Below, piece after piece: positions 8,137 to 16,941 of a stretch of DNA of 64,000 bases (position 1 is the stretch's first letter; every line of letters starts with the position of its first letter). The position numbers and the translations under genes are program-made. The DNA lies in NCBI GenBank assembly GCA_024102815.1, contig JAGFJJ010000014.1:183547-247546 (forward strand), given 5' to 3'. Source of the DNA: Phycisphaerae bacterium. Lineage in GTDB: Bacteria > Planctomycetota > Phycisphaerae > UBA1845. Below the pieces are notes generated by a model that was not told where the DNA came from, did no database searches, and was given only the letters and a program-made list of their open reading frames with translations.

Positions 8137-8490
8137 ATGCATGAACTGTCCATTGCCGTAGCGCTGCTCGAGGCCGCCCGAGGTGAGGCGGAGTCCCGCG
8201 GGTCGACACGAATCGTGAAACTGCGCTGCCGCGTTGGGGTGGCCCGACAGGTGATACCGGACATGCTCCGGGACGCCTTCGAGATCGCGCGGGAAGGGAC
8301 GCCGGCCTCGGATGCCGCACTGGAGGTGGAAACCGTGGGGATGAATCTGTCCTGCCGGAGTTGCGGCGAAACGCGCCGCCTGGATACCTGGGCGTTTGAG
8401 TGCCCTGCCTGCGGAAGCAGCGACGTGGCGCTGAGCGGCGGAGACGAGCTGGAGCTGTGTGCGATCGAACTCGAGGTGCCGGATGATTGA
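8137..8490 (+). CDS. hypA: hydrogenase nickel incorporation protein HypA
   Basis: This 117-residue metallochaperone delivers nickel with HypB. MHELS places the nickel-ligand His at position 2, which fixes ATG 8137. A zinc site is formed by Cys73, Cys76, Cys89 and Cys92 (CRSC and CPAC). Length is normal. It lies 161 bases after hypE and overlaps hypB by eight bases. The spacing after hypE is larger than elsewhere in the cluster, so a separate promoter for hypAB is possible, though none was recognised. Confidence 0.92.
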   Translation: MHELSIAVALLEAARGEAESRGSTRIVKLRCRVGVARQVIPDMLRDAFEIAREGTPASDAALEVETVGMNLSCRSCGETRRLDTWAFECPACGSSDVALSGGDELELCAIELEVPDD

Positions 8491-9160
8491 GGTTGTGCGC
8501 AAGAGCGTGTTCGCGCTCAATGATCGGGCCGCGGAGAACAACCGGGCGCTGCTCGCCGAGCACGGCACTGTCGCCGTGAACATCATGGGCGGTGACGGCT
8601 GCGGGAAGACGGCGCTGCTGGAGTGTGTTCTGCCGTTGCTTCGTCGGCAGGTTCGCGCCGGCGTCATCGAAGGAGACATCGCGACAACACGCGACGCGGA
8701 GCGCATCGCGGCCTGCGGCGTGCCCGTCGTGCAGATCCTGACGGAGGGCGGGTGTCATCTGACCGCCACACTCGTCGAGCAAGGATTGAGACGGCTGCCG
8801 CTCGGCGAGCTGGATGTGGTGCTCATCGAGAATGTGGGGAACCCCGTTTGCCCCGCCAACTTCGATCTCGGGGAGCAAGCCCGCGTTTCCGTGTTGAGCG
8901 TAACGGAAGGTGACGACAAGCCGGCGAAGTATCCTCACCTGTTCCAGGTGGCCGACCGCGTGGTGATCTCCAAGACCGACCTGCTCGGCGCAACGGACTT
9001 TGACCTGGAACGAGCGACGCGAGAAATCAAGATTCTCAACGAAGGTGCGACGATTGACCGCGTGACGCGTAAAGATCCGGCGTCGGCAGGCTCGTTTGCA
9101 GATTGGCTGGTGGGGCTGGCTGATCCACTGCGAGTTGGGTCGCTGCGGCAGCCAAGGTGA
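8483..9160 (+). CDS. hypB: hydrogenase nickel incorporation GTPase HypB
   Basis: This 225-residue G3E-type GTPase powers nickel insertion into the hydrogenase large subunit. The P-loop is GGDGCGKT (36-43), followed by the EGDIATTRDAERI switch region, ENVGNPVCPANFDLGE, a VTEGDDKPAKYP segment and ISKTDLLG as the base-specificity motif. It lacks the N-terminal His-rich nickel store and the CxxCGC motif found in some HypB proteins, so it is the short type. The start at 8483 lies inside the end of hypA, indicating coupling. It is last in the cluster; hypF is absent downstream. Confidence 0.92.
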   Translation: MIEVVRKSVFALNDRAAENNRALLAEHGTVAVNIMGGDGCGKTALLECVLPLLRRQVRAGVIEGDIATTRDAERIAACGVPVVQILTEGGCHLTATLVEQGLRRLPLGELDVVLIENVGNPVCPANFDLGEQARVSVLSVTEGDDKPAKYPHLFQVADRVVISKTDLLGATDFDLERATREIKILNEGATIDRVTRKDPASAGSFADWLVGLADPLRVGSLRQPR

Positions 9161-9225
9161 ACTGGAACGGCTCGCGCGGCCCAAAGGACCCGCGAACCGC
9201 GTAAGTCTCTTCTGGGAATATATTT

Positions 9226-9298
9226 AGCGGCGCCCGGGGTCGAACCGGGGACCTTGGGGTTATGAATCCCACGCTCTAACCATCTGAGCTACGCCGCC
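9226..9298 (-). tRNA. tRNA with anticodon CAT (Met, or Ile2 after modification)
   Basis: A cloverleaf is readable on the minus strand. The acceptor stem GGCGGCG/CGCCGCT ends in a G-T pair, the D arm is GCTCAGATGGTTAGAGC, and the anticodon loop TTCATAA carries CAT. The T arm is CCCGG-TTCGACC-CCGGG and the discriminator is A. CCA is not encoded. The A31-C39 position of the anticodon stem is mismatched. The absence of initiator features (three G-C pairs flanking the anticodon loop, 1-72 mismatch) favours elongator tRNA-Met, but lysidine-modified tRNA-Ile cannot be excluded. Confidence 0.9.
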
Positions 9299-9355
9299 GA
9301 ATTCCAACGCCGTAACGGCGGACGGACATGTCCCGTTGCGGCGCTTGGGGGTCCT

Positions 9356-9382
9356 ATTATAGGCCCTGCAAGCGATATGCAA
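9356..9382 (-). promoter_or_regulatory. candidate promoter of tRNA-Met
   Basis: On the minus strand TTGCAT (9382-9377) precedes a perfect TATAAT (9361-9356) by 15 bases. Transcription would start about 50 bases ahead of the tRNA. The -10 region CCTATTATAGG is palindromic, so it could also act on the plus strand. Confidence 0.45.
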
Positions 9383-9573
9383 CCATCGGTCCGGATCGAG
9401 GTTTTCCCGGACCTATCCGAGCAATACAATCAGGGGTGTCCGGACGCAGGCCTTGCCGCATGCTCCGCCGGTGCCGATAGCCTATTGTGCGGCGCGACCG
9501 GTCCATCCATTCGGGGGGAAGCACACGGCGGGCGAGGCCAAACGAGCAGGCGTCCGCCTCGGGGGGAAAATCC

Positions 9574-12500
9574 ATGTTGCGCCGAATCATCCTGGGCGGG
9601 GCCGGGCTGGCCTTGGTCCCCCTCCTGGCCATCCTGTTGCGAGTTTCGGTTCAGTCCCAGCCGCCCGCCGATCTCTCATCGGCGTCATCGACGCCCGCGC
9701 CGGTCAGCGCGGCCGAGGAGCGGTCCTCCGCCCCTCGCACCGCCAAGAGCCCCTCCGTATCTCAGGAATCCATCACCGTCCGGGTAACCGGCGGAACGCT
9801 TCAGTTGGATTTCGATAACGTCGGCCAATCTGAGCCCGCGCTTCGTTTCGCGGCCAACGGCGCGATCGCCAGCGACTCGGAAAAGGGGACATTTACGTTC
9901 CCCGTTTTGTCGGAAGGCGCTTGGCGGCTGACCCGTCACGGCGACGATCTGCAACCCATCGTCGGGCAGACGCTCTCCCATGGCGGGTTGTTGCTCTTGC
10001 GCGACGGTCGACGGGAGGTCCTCGGCAACCTGGGATTGGGGATCGACCGGCAGGGGCGGCTCACGGTGATGAGTACCCTGGACGAAAGCAAATTCGACCT
10101 TCGCGCATTCGAGCTGAATGGCGTTACCACTCAGCTCAACGAAGCCAACAAGATTCTGACCATCTCCGGACGCATGCGCATTGCGGATGACTGGGCGGCA
10201 CGGCTTGGCGAACCGGCGTACGCCGGATGTCCGGCTGGGTCGATGCGCCTGATTCTCGATGTCGAACGGGTCAATGAAGCGCCGGCGTTCACACTGGGCG
10301 GCTCATGCGGTGGCACCGACACGGAAGGTCGCCCTCTGGCGGGTAGCGTCGGACCGGACATCATCGTGGCCGACCTTCAGACCGTGCAATACTACGGCAA
10401 CGTCGGCGACATCCACGCGTACGCCGTCGGGACGCACGCCTGCAATCTCGGTGACGAGCGGGCGAACTGGATCGCACAAACGAACCAGCACCCTGTCATT
10501 GTGCAGAACATGTACCGCCTGCGCGACAACGAGTTCGAGGAAATCGGGATGAGCTGGGTAAAGCACGGGTTCTACGCGGTGTCGTGGAGCCTTTGCGGGC
10601 CGTGCAATGATCCCACCGACGGAACACAACTGGGCATCGGCTGCTCCGATCCGTACAGCGCCAACATGAACGGCGTGCAAAGCAATATGAGCCCGCGGTC
10701 GGGCGTGAGCGCTTTCACAGGGCAATTCACGTATCCCTGGTCGGGTTGGCAGACCCAGCCGCCGCAGTCGCTGGTCGATCGGCGTATCCAGGTGCATGCG
10801 GCCGACCTCAATCCCAGCCTCAATCCCGGGGCGCGGTATTTCGTGCAAGGACATTACATTGCGGCGGATGACGCCGCGGCCGGAAATCAATTCAACAACG
10901 CTTCCTACCGGGAAGTACTCGTCCTTGAAAATGCCGGGAAATACTTCGTCTCCCCCACCGGGCAGACGCAACGACAGCAGCCGGCGGTCCGCGCCTGGCA
11001 GGACGTCGATCCGACCGTGGTCGAGACAGACGTGGAGGTTCCGAACGAAGGCCTGTTCATTCTCGCGGCCAAGTCGGTACTGATCGCGCCCGGGCAATGG
11101 CGCTACATTTACGCCTTGCAGAATCTCAACTCCGACCGGGCGGCGCGGCGTTTTGCCGTACCCCTGCCTGACTACGCCGTGGTGAGCAACATGACCTTCC
11201 ACGACGCCGTGTTTCACAGCGGCGAGCCGTATGACACGACGGACTGGACCAGCAACGTCGGCAGCAGCGAAGTCGAGTGGTTCACGGATACGGCCGCGGC
11301 CAACATCAACGCCAACGCCCTGCGTTGGGGCAACGTGAATTCGTTCACGTTCGAATGCAACGCCCCCCCCGCGCCGGCGACGGCGACCATCGGACTGTTT
11401 CTCTCGGGCACACCGATGGAGCTCTCGGCCGAGACACTGGGACCGCTGTCCTATTTCGTGGACTGTAACACCAACACGATCGAGGATCGCTGCGAAGTAA
11501 GCTGTGCCAACCCCGGATGTTCGGCGCCGTGCGGCGGCGCGGATGACTGCGACGGGAATTTCGTTCCGGATGACTGCGAAACCGATTGCGACGGCAACGG
11601 GGTCAACGACGTATGCGATTTGCGCGACGGAACGCATGCGGACTGCAACAACAACAGAGTCCCCGATATCTGCGACATCGCCCTTGGAACCAGCACGGAC
11701 AACCCACCGGACGGCATCCCCGATGAGTGCCAACAGGACTGCAATGAAAACGGCATTCCCGACGATATTGACATCGCGAATGACCCTTCCATCGACTGTG
11801 ACGTGAACGGCGTTCCGGACATTTGCGAGCTGATCGGCCGCGACTGCAACCTGAACCTGCGACTCGACGAATGCGACCTTGCCCTGGGCAGCAGCCAGGA
11901 TTGCAACGGGACGGAGATTCCCGACGAGTGCGAGCTCTCCGGGAATGATTGCAATGGAAACTCCGTCCCGGACGAATGCGATCCCGACTGCGACGGCAAT
12001 GCCATTCCCGACGATTGCGAACCCTTCCTCGACTGCAACGGCAACACCATTCGCGACGCCTGCGACGTGGCGGTGGGTACGAGTGACGATTGCGACCTGA
12101 ACTGGGTTCCGGACGAGTGCCAGCCGGACTGCGACAACAACGGGATCATCGACCCGTGTGACAATAATCCGGACACCGACGGGGACGGCGTGTGGGATTG
12201 CTACGACCTGTGTCCGGCGACAACGCCGGCAGACACGTGCTTGTGCCCCGACCGCCAACGATGCTGTTTTCCGAACCTTGGAGACGTTTGCCTCAACGAC
12301 ATACCGGTTGACGACTGTTTGGCGGCCCAGGGAATTCCACAGTGTGTTCCCCAGCCCTGCCGCGACGGGTGCCTGATCGGGGATGCGGACGGCGACGGCG
12401 ACCGTGATCTGGCGGATGTCGCCGGTTTCCAGAACTGCTACACCGGCGAATCGGACTGGGTGGGATTTGCTCCGGCTGCCGGCGAGTGCGCCCGGATTTT

Positions 12501-12576
12501 TGATGAGGGAAGCGACGGCGCGATCGATCTTGTCGACTTTGAAACGGTGGAGGAGTACCTCACCGGACCGCAGTAG
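9574..12576 (+). CDS. large secreted protein with Asp/Asn/Cys-rich repeats and dockerin-like end
   Basis: The 1000-residue product has an N-terminal export signal or anchor (MLRRIILGGAGLALVPLLAI). A long unassigned region of about 600 residues follows, with motifs such as MYRLRDNEFEEIGMSWVKHG. From about 629 to 885 it has some fifteen DCNxNxIPDxCD units, each with Asp/Asn spacing like calcium-binding loops plus paired Cys. The last 65 residues (GDADGDGDRDLADVAGFQNC and a second Asp-rich helix-loop) resemble a dockerin or EF-hand pair. ATG 9574 is supported by GGGGGGAAAA upstream. The ends suggest surface or extracellular assembly through calcium. No catalytic domain was recognised. Confidence 0.8.
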   Translation: MLRRIILGGAGLALVPLLAILLRVSVQSQPPADLSSASSTPAPVSAAEERSSAPRTAKSPSVSQESITVRVTGGTLQLDFDNVGQSEPALRFAANGAIASDSEKGTFTFPVLSEGAWRLTRHGDDLQPIVGQTLSHGGLLLLRDGRREVLGNLGLGIDRQGRLTVMSTLDESKFDLRAFELNGVTTQLNEANKILTISGRMRIADDWAARLGEPAYAGCPAGSMRLILDVERVNEAPAFTLGGSCGGTDTEGRPLAGSVGPDIIVADLQTVQYYGNVGDIHAYAVGTHACNLGDERANWIAQTNQHPVIVQNMYRLRDNEFEEIGMSWVKHGFYAVSWSLCGPCNDPTDGTQLGIGCSDPYSANMNGVQSNMSPRSGVSAFTGQFTYPWSGWQTQPPQSLVDRRIQVHAADLNPSLNPGARYFVQGHYIAADDAAAGNQFNNASYREVLVLENAGKYFVSPTGQTQRQQPAVRAWQDVDPTVVETDVEVPNEGLFILAAKSVLIAPGQWRYIYALQNLNSDRAARRFAVPLPDYAVVSNMTFHDAVFHSGEPYDTTDWTSNVGSSEVEWFTDTAAANINANALRWGNVNSFTFECNAPPAPATATIGLFLSGTPMELSAETLGPLSYFVDCNTNTIEDRCEVSCANPGCSAPCGGADDCDGNFVPDDCETDCDGNGVNDVCDLRDGTHADCNNNRVPDICDIALGTSTDNPPDGIPDECQQDCNENGIPDDIDIANDPSIDCDVNGVPDICELIGRDCNLNLRLDECDLALGSSQDCNGTEIPDECELSGNDCNGNSVPDECDPDCDGNAIPDDCEPFLDCNGNTIRDACDVAVGTSDDCDLNWVPDECQPDCDNNGIIDPCDNNPDTDGDGVWDCYDLCPATTPADTCLCPDRQRCCFPNLGDVCLNDIPVDDCLAAQGIPQCVPQPCRDGCLIGDADGDGDRDLADVAGFQNCYTGESDWVGFAPAAGECARIFDEGSDGAIDLVDFETVEEYLTGPQ

Positions 12577-12737
12577 TGGGCTGGCGGACAGCCGGTCACT
12601 CCGGCGCAGGCCGAAGCCCAGGGACACCAATTCGATGCAAGTTCTGGATTGCGGCCTTCGTTGAGACGGCGCTCGTTCAAATCGTCCGCGCGGCGAACCC
12701 CATCAATCGCCATGGCGTTTACCGCGGCCGGTTACAC

Positions 12738-14678
12738 CTATTGCGGCCGATCCAGCTCATCCAGATTGACTTCAAACTCCAGCGCACCGGCCGAGACCAG
12801 CGCCGTCTGACGGTGGAGCTGCACGCGGACAAGTTTGCCCTCGCGCTTCAAGGATCGCAGGAACACCTCATCGCCCGGTTCGAGCTCCCGGAGCCAGCGC
12901 GTCCATCCCTCGAAGGCTTCGCGCGACGCGTGCATTTCCCTCGACCGACGCTCGAACTCCTCCCGTTGCCGCTGCGCGTCGAGCTCCGCCTCGCGTGCCG
13001 CTTTGCGCGCCCGTTCCGCTTCGCGCTTTGATTCCAGCGTTCCGGCGATGGCCTTGTTGAGCGCCCGCGTCGAATGGTCCAGGTAGCGTCGCGCGTCGTG
13101 GATCAAGCGGCCGGGCATCCCCAGCCGCCGGGCAATAATGAGCGCGTTGCTGTTACCCGGCTCGCCGATGCGGAGCCGATACGTGGGTCGAAGTGTTTCC
13201 GTATCGAACTCGACCGCGGCGTTGTCCACGCGGGGTGTGGTAAACGCCACGGCTTTAAGTGTCGAGAGATGCGTGGTGACAATCGTCTTGGCATTGAGCT
13301 TGAGAAGCTCGTCAAGGATGGCACGGCCCATCGCGGCACCTTCATCGGGGTCGGTTCCCGCGCCGAGTTCGTCGATGAGCACGAGCGTCCGCTCGTCGCT
13401 GCGGCCGAGGATTTTGAGGATATTCGAGAGATGCGAGCTGAAGGTGCTCAGGGACTGCTGCAAGCTCTGCTCGTCGCCCACGTCGATGTGAACGTCACGG
13501 TAGACGGGCAGGCGGGAGCCTTCTCCCGACGGAATGGGAATGCCGCACTGGGCCATCGCGGCAATCAGTCCGACCGTCTTGAGGGCGACGGTCTTGCCGC
13601 CGGTGTTGGGACCCGTAATGACCAGCACGTCGAAGTCGTCGCCCAGTCGAAGGTCGAGAGGAACAACGTCCCGCGCGGGAGCTCCGGATGACGCCTCGTG
13701 CTCGAACAGGTCGAGCAGCAGCGGGTGCCGGGCCTCGTGCAGGTCGAGCACACCGGCCTCGTCGATTCGGGGGCAGACACACTGGTATTTCCGAGCGTAG
13801 CGGCACTTGCCCGCCAGGAGGTCGAGTACCGCCAAGGTGCGCAGGGTCGTGAGAATGGCCTCGGCATTGAGCTGAACGCGCTGGGTGAGCAGACGCAGGA
13901 TACGGGTGATTTCCTTACTCTCTTCGTCGCGCAGGCGAATGATGGAATTGTTCAGCTCGACGGACTCCTCGGGCTCCACGAAGAGCGTTGAGCCGGAGTC
14001 GGAGCTGCGGTGCACGATTCCGCGGACGCGCCCGCGATGCTCCGCCTTGAGTGGCAACACCATGCGGTCGTCGTGGAACGTCGCCCCGGAATATTGCAGC
14101 ATGCGGGTGATGCTGGACTGCCGGAGAATGCGATCGAATACATGCTTGATGCGCTCGCGGATGTCGTGAATCGTGGCGCGGATCGAGGCGAGTCGAGGGC
14201 TGGCGTAGTCTCGCACCTGGCCGCGCCCGTCAATGGCATCACCGATGGCCTCGGCGATGGGGCTCAAGTCGTGGATTCGCTCGCCGAGTTTGCCGAGCGT
14301 TTCGGCTCGATCACGGATCGATTCGAACCAGCGACTCAGGGGCGCCGTTGCCGCCAGCGTCTCGGCGATGCGGGCAAGGGCGTCGGCTTCCAGCGGAGTG
14401 GGAAATGCCGAGGCGCGAACTTCCGCCCGGACGTCGTGGACGCCACCCATGGGGGGGAAACCGATGTCCGGCAGCAGGTCGCGCAGTTCACGTACTTGTG
14501 TGAACCACTCCTGGATGAGCGCGTCGTTGGTCGTGGGCGTCAGCGAGCGGGCCAGGCGCTTGCCCAACGACGTGCCGCAGTGCTCCGCGAGCAACTCGCG
14601 GACGCGGGCGAATTCGAGTTTGGCCAGCGTATCTTCGTTCACCGCTCCCCGCCGGCCGGATGCGGCGACGAGACGCAT
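12738..14678 (-). CDS. mutS2: MutS2 family ATPase lacking the Smr domain
   Basis: The 646-residue product is a cytoplasmic ABC-type DNA or ribosome-binding ATPase of the MutS2 family. It opens with the typical LAKLEFARVRELLAEHCGTS core and clamp helices. Walker A GPNTGGKTVALKT lies at about 355-367, and TLVLIDELGAGTDPDEGAA carries Walker B and signature (about 425-445). A charged coiled coil (ESKREAERARKAAREAEL) and a KOW-like beta segment (ELEPGDEVFLRSLKREGKLV) follow. The usual C-terminal Smr nuclease domain is missing; typical MutS2 is about 780 residues. ATG 14678 is used; GTG at 14642 (VNEDTL) resembles the family start equally well. Confidence 0.9.
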   Translation of the reverse strand: MRLVAASGRRGAVNEDTLAKLEFARVRELLAEHCGTSLGKRLARSLTPTTNDALIQEWFTQVRELRDLLPDIGFPPMGGVHDVRAEVRASAFPTPLEADALARIAETLAATAPLSRWFESIRDRAETLGKLGERIHDLSPIAEAIGDAIDGRGQVRDYASPRLASIRATIHDIRERIKHVFDRILRQSSITRMLQYSGATFHDDRMVLPLKAEHRGRVRGIVHRSSDSGSTLFVEPEESVELNNSIIRLRDEESKEITRILRLLTQRVQLNAEAILTTLRTLAVLDLLAGKCRYARKYQCVCPRIDEAGVLDLHEARHPLLLDLFEHEASSGAPARDVVPLDLRLGDDFDVLVITGPNTGGKTVALKTVGLIAAMAQCGIPIPSGEGSRLPVYRDVHIDVGDEQSLQQSLSTFSSHLSNILKILGRSDERTLVLIDELGAGTDPDEGAAMGRAILDELLKLNAKTIVTTHLSTLKAVAFTTPRVDNAAVEFDTETLRPTYRLRIGEPGNSNALIIARRLGMPGRLIHDARRYLDHSTRALNKAIAGTLESKREAERARKAAREAELDAQRQREEFERRSREMHASREAFEGWTRWLRELEPGDEVFLRSLKREGKLVRVQLHRQTALVSAGALEFEVNLDELDRPQ

Positions 14679-14859
14679 TCCGTCCCGCTCCGGTCACCTG
14701 ATTATACCAAGCATGCCGGAATGTCATCGCCGGCGAATGATGCGATTGAACCAACCTGACGCCTGACACTTCAAGTCATCAGTAATCGGGCGTGCCGGGG
14801 GTCGGGGCCTACGTCCGCATTCGACGCAGCTTTATACATGGACTCCACGGAAAGATGCC

Positions 14860-14865
14860 TATAAT
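14860..14865 (+). promoter_or_regulatory. candidate -10 element for the HtrA-like protease gene
   Basis: A perfect TATAAT lies 53 bases upstream of the ATG at 14919. A weak TGGACT sits 15 bases further upstream. It falls in a short AT-rich gap between divergent mutS2 and the protease. Confidence 0.4.
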
Positions 14866-14918
14866 GGATCGACTCGGGCACGCAGTTTCTGGGCGAGGGC
14901 GAAAGAGGAGCCGAGGAC

Positions 14919-16067
14919 ATGCGGAATAGTTCATGGACCCTTATGCGACGGGCCTTCATCGTTGCGTTGGTCATGGTCGGGGCGGGCTTTGGGACGGCGG
15001 TCCCGGCATCCGGGGATCCTCCGGGTTTGCCCGCCCGCTATCAGCTCGCCGATCTCAAGGTTCTTGAAGATTCATTTGTCGAGCTCGCCAAGGACGTACG
15101 CCCCAGCGTGGTGGCGATTCGGACCTACTTCGTGCCGGATCCGGACGAAGTGAACGGCCGGCGCGTACGGATTCCCGTGAGCCAGGGGAGCGGATTCGTG
15201 CTCTCCGCCGATGGTTACATCGGGACGAACCAGCACGTGCTCGACGAATCCAACACCATTTCGGTCATACTCGACAATGGACTGCAATATGAAGGTCGTG
15301 TCGTGCAGGGCGATTCCCGAAGCGATCTGGCGGTTTTGAAGATCGACGCGGAAGGGCTGACGCCGGTGCGCCTCGGGGACCTCGACGAGGTGAAGATCGG
15401 GCAGTGGACCTTCGCCGTTGGAAATCCGTTCGGACTGGCCAACGAAAATGGGCGGATGTCCGTGTCGTTCGGAACCGTCAGCCAACTGGGCCGGGACATG
15501 ACCCGCCGCCTCGTGGGCGATTCGCAATCGCGGTACTATGGCAACCTCATCGAATCCTGCTCGGCCATTAACCCCGGCAACAGCGGCGGCCCGTTGTTCA
15601 ACATTGACGGTGAAATGATCGGGGTCATCGTGGCGATTGAAACCAGCTCCGGCGTCAGCGAGGGCGTAGGCTTCGCCATCCCGATCGACGACGACATTCG
15701 CCATGTTCTGCACACGCTGAAAAACGGCGAAAAAATGCGGTACGGTTACCTTGGCGTGGAAATCCGTTCCACGGAAGCCAAGGTCATCTCCCCGGACGTC
15801 TCACCCGAGCACGTGTACGCCGGCGCCGAAATCACCGGCGTCGTGCCCGATGGCCCCGCTGACGCGGCCGGCTTGCGGATTGGCGATGTGGTCACGGAGG
15901 TGGACGGCGATCCGGTGGAAAATGCCGACCACCTCGTGCGCATGGTCAGCTTCTCGCCCGTCGGCACCGAAGTGCGGGTCACCTACCTGCGTCGCAATGT
16001 GAAGCGGACCGTCCAGGTCACGCTGGGCGACCGCAACGCACTGCTGGCCAGCGCGACGAAGCGCTAG
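14919..16067 (+). CDS. HtrA/DegP-like serine protease with one PDZ domain
   Basis: This 382-residue exported protease has a signal peptide (about 1-30, ending near VPASGD) and a trypsin-like domain. The triad is His106 (TNQHVLD), Asp136 (SRSDLAVLK) and Ser222 (NPGNSGGPL). A single PDZ domain follows (about 275-370, GAEITGVVPDGPADAAGLRI). It would degrade misfolded proteins in the periplasm. All catalytic residues are present. Most HtrA proteins with one PDZ are of the DegS or HtrA type; this one is soluble if the signal is cleaved. The gene is monocistronic and divergent from mutS2. The exact orthologue is uncertain, so no symbol is assigned. Confidence 0.9.
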   Translation: MRNSSWTLMRRAFIVALVMVGAGFGTAVPASGDPPGLPARYQLADLKVLEDSFVELAKDVRPSVVAIRTYFVPDPDEVNGRRVRIPVSQGSGFVLSADGYIGTNQHVLDESNTISVILDNGLQYEGRVVQGDSRSDLAVLKIDAEGLTPVRLGDLDEVKIGQWTFAVGNPFGLANENGRMSVSFGTVSQLGRDMTRRLVGDSQSRYYGNLIESCSAINPGNSGGPLFNIDGEMIGVIVAIETSSGVSEGVGFAIPIDDDIRHVLHTLKNGEKMRYGYLGVEIRSTEAKVISPDVSPEHVYAGAEITGVVPDGPADAAGLRIGDVVTEVDGDPVENADHLVRMVSFSPVGTEVRVTYLRRNVKRTVQVTLGDRNALLASATKR

Positions 16068-16221
16068 CACTCCGATTCAGGTACAGCCGTGGTGCGATAC
16101 TGCTCCCCAGGCAGTTCGGAAACCTGAGCGCCCGCGGCACATCGCGGCGAGGTCCGTCGGCCCCCCTCTGCCGGCGACGGGCTGTTGCGGGATTCTCCGC
16201 CAGCCGTTACATCCCTCGGGT

Positions 16222-16911
16222 GTGAAAATCGCCCGCTCGCCCCATCGCTGGTCGGTGACGCCGCGCCAGGCCGTGAAGATTCAAAGGCGATTTGCTTCGC
16301 GTGTCGATTGCGCGTCACGTTTGCGCTCGTGGCGGTTCGTGGCCGGAACGGACCTCGCGTTTTCGACGGATGGTCGCAGCTGCGTCGCCGGCGTCGTTCT
16401 ATGGGATCTTCAGGAGCGCTGCGTGATCGAGCGTCACGTCGCCACCCGGCCCGTGAGTTTTCCGTACGTTCCCGGCCTGCTTTCGTTCCGCGAAGTACCG
16501 GCATTGCTCGTCGTCATTCGACGCCTGCGCTTGACTCCGGACGTATTCATCGCCGACGGTCAGGGTCTCGCCCATCCTCGGCGCTTCGGTCTGGCGAGCC
16601 ATCTCGGCGTCGTCCTCGATCACCCCACGGTGGGATGTGCCAAGAGTCGACTTGCCGGCACCTTCGCGGAGCCGGGCCCGGAGCGCGGGTCCTGGACTGA
16701 GTTGAAAGAAAACGGAAAGACGATCGGTGCCGTCCTGCGCACCCGGACCGGCGTTCGACCGCTGTTCGTCAGCGTGGGGCACCGCATCGACTTGCGCTGC
16801 GCCCTGGACGTGGTGCAGTCATGCGGACTGGGAATGCGATTGCCCGAACCGACCCGGCTGGCGGACAGACTCGTCGGTCTGCACCGCAAGGCCATCGCCA
16901 TGAGGGTATGA
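16222..16911 (+). CDS. nfi: endonuclease V
   Basis: This 229-residue enzyme cuts the second phosphodiester bond 3' to deoxyinosine. Family motifs are AGTDLAF with the first catalytic Asp, GLLSFREVPALL with the Glu, the DGQGLAHPRRFGLASHLGV block and GCAKSRL with the Lys. VSVGHRIDL near the end supplies the late conserved His-Asp region. The start is GTG at 16222; no other start precedes the first motif with a better ribosome site. It stands alone, convergent with the histidine kinase. Confidence 0.9.
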   Translation: MKIARSPHRWSVTPRQAVKIQRRFASRVDCASRLRSWRFVAGTDLAFSTDGRSCVAGVVLWDLQERCVIERHVATRPVSFPYVPGLLSFREVPALLVVIRRLRLTPDVFIADGQGLAHPRRFGLASHLGVVLDHPTVGCAKSRLAGTFAEPGPERGSWTELKENGKTIGAVLRTRTGVRPLFVSVGHRIDLRCALDVVQSCGLGMRLPEPTRLADRLVGLHRKAIAMRV

Positions 16912-16941
16912 ACGGAAAGCGTACGACCGGAGGCCGCAGCC

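Noticed and set aside
11461..12230. Regular DNA repeats considered as CRISPR
   Set aside because: They are in-frame protein repeats with variable spacing and codon-level divergence.
10303..12630. 775-codon frame on the minus strand
   Set aside because: It is the antisense of the repeat protein at 9574-12576. The DCNGN repeats in high-GC codons keep the opposite frame open; it is Val/Ile-Ala-rich without motifs.
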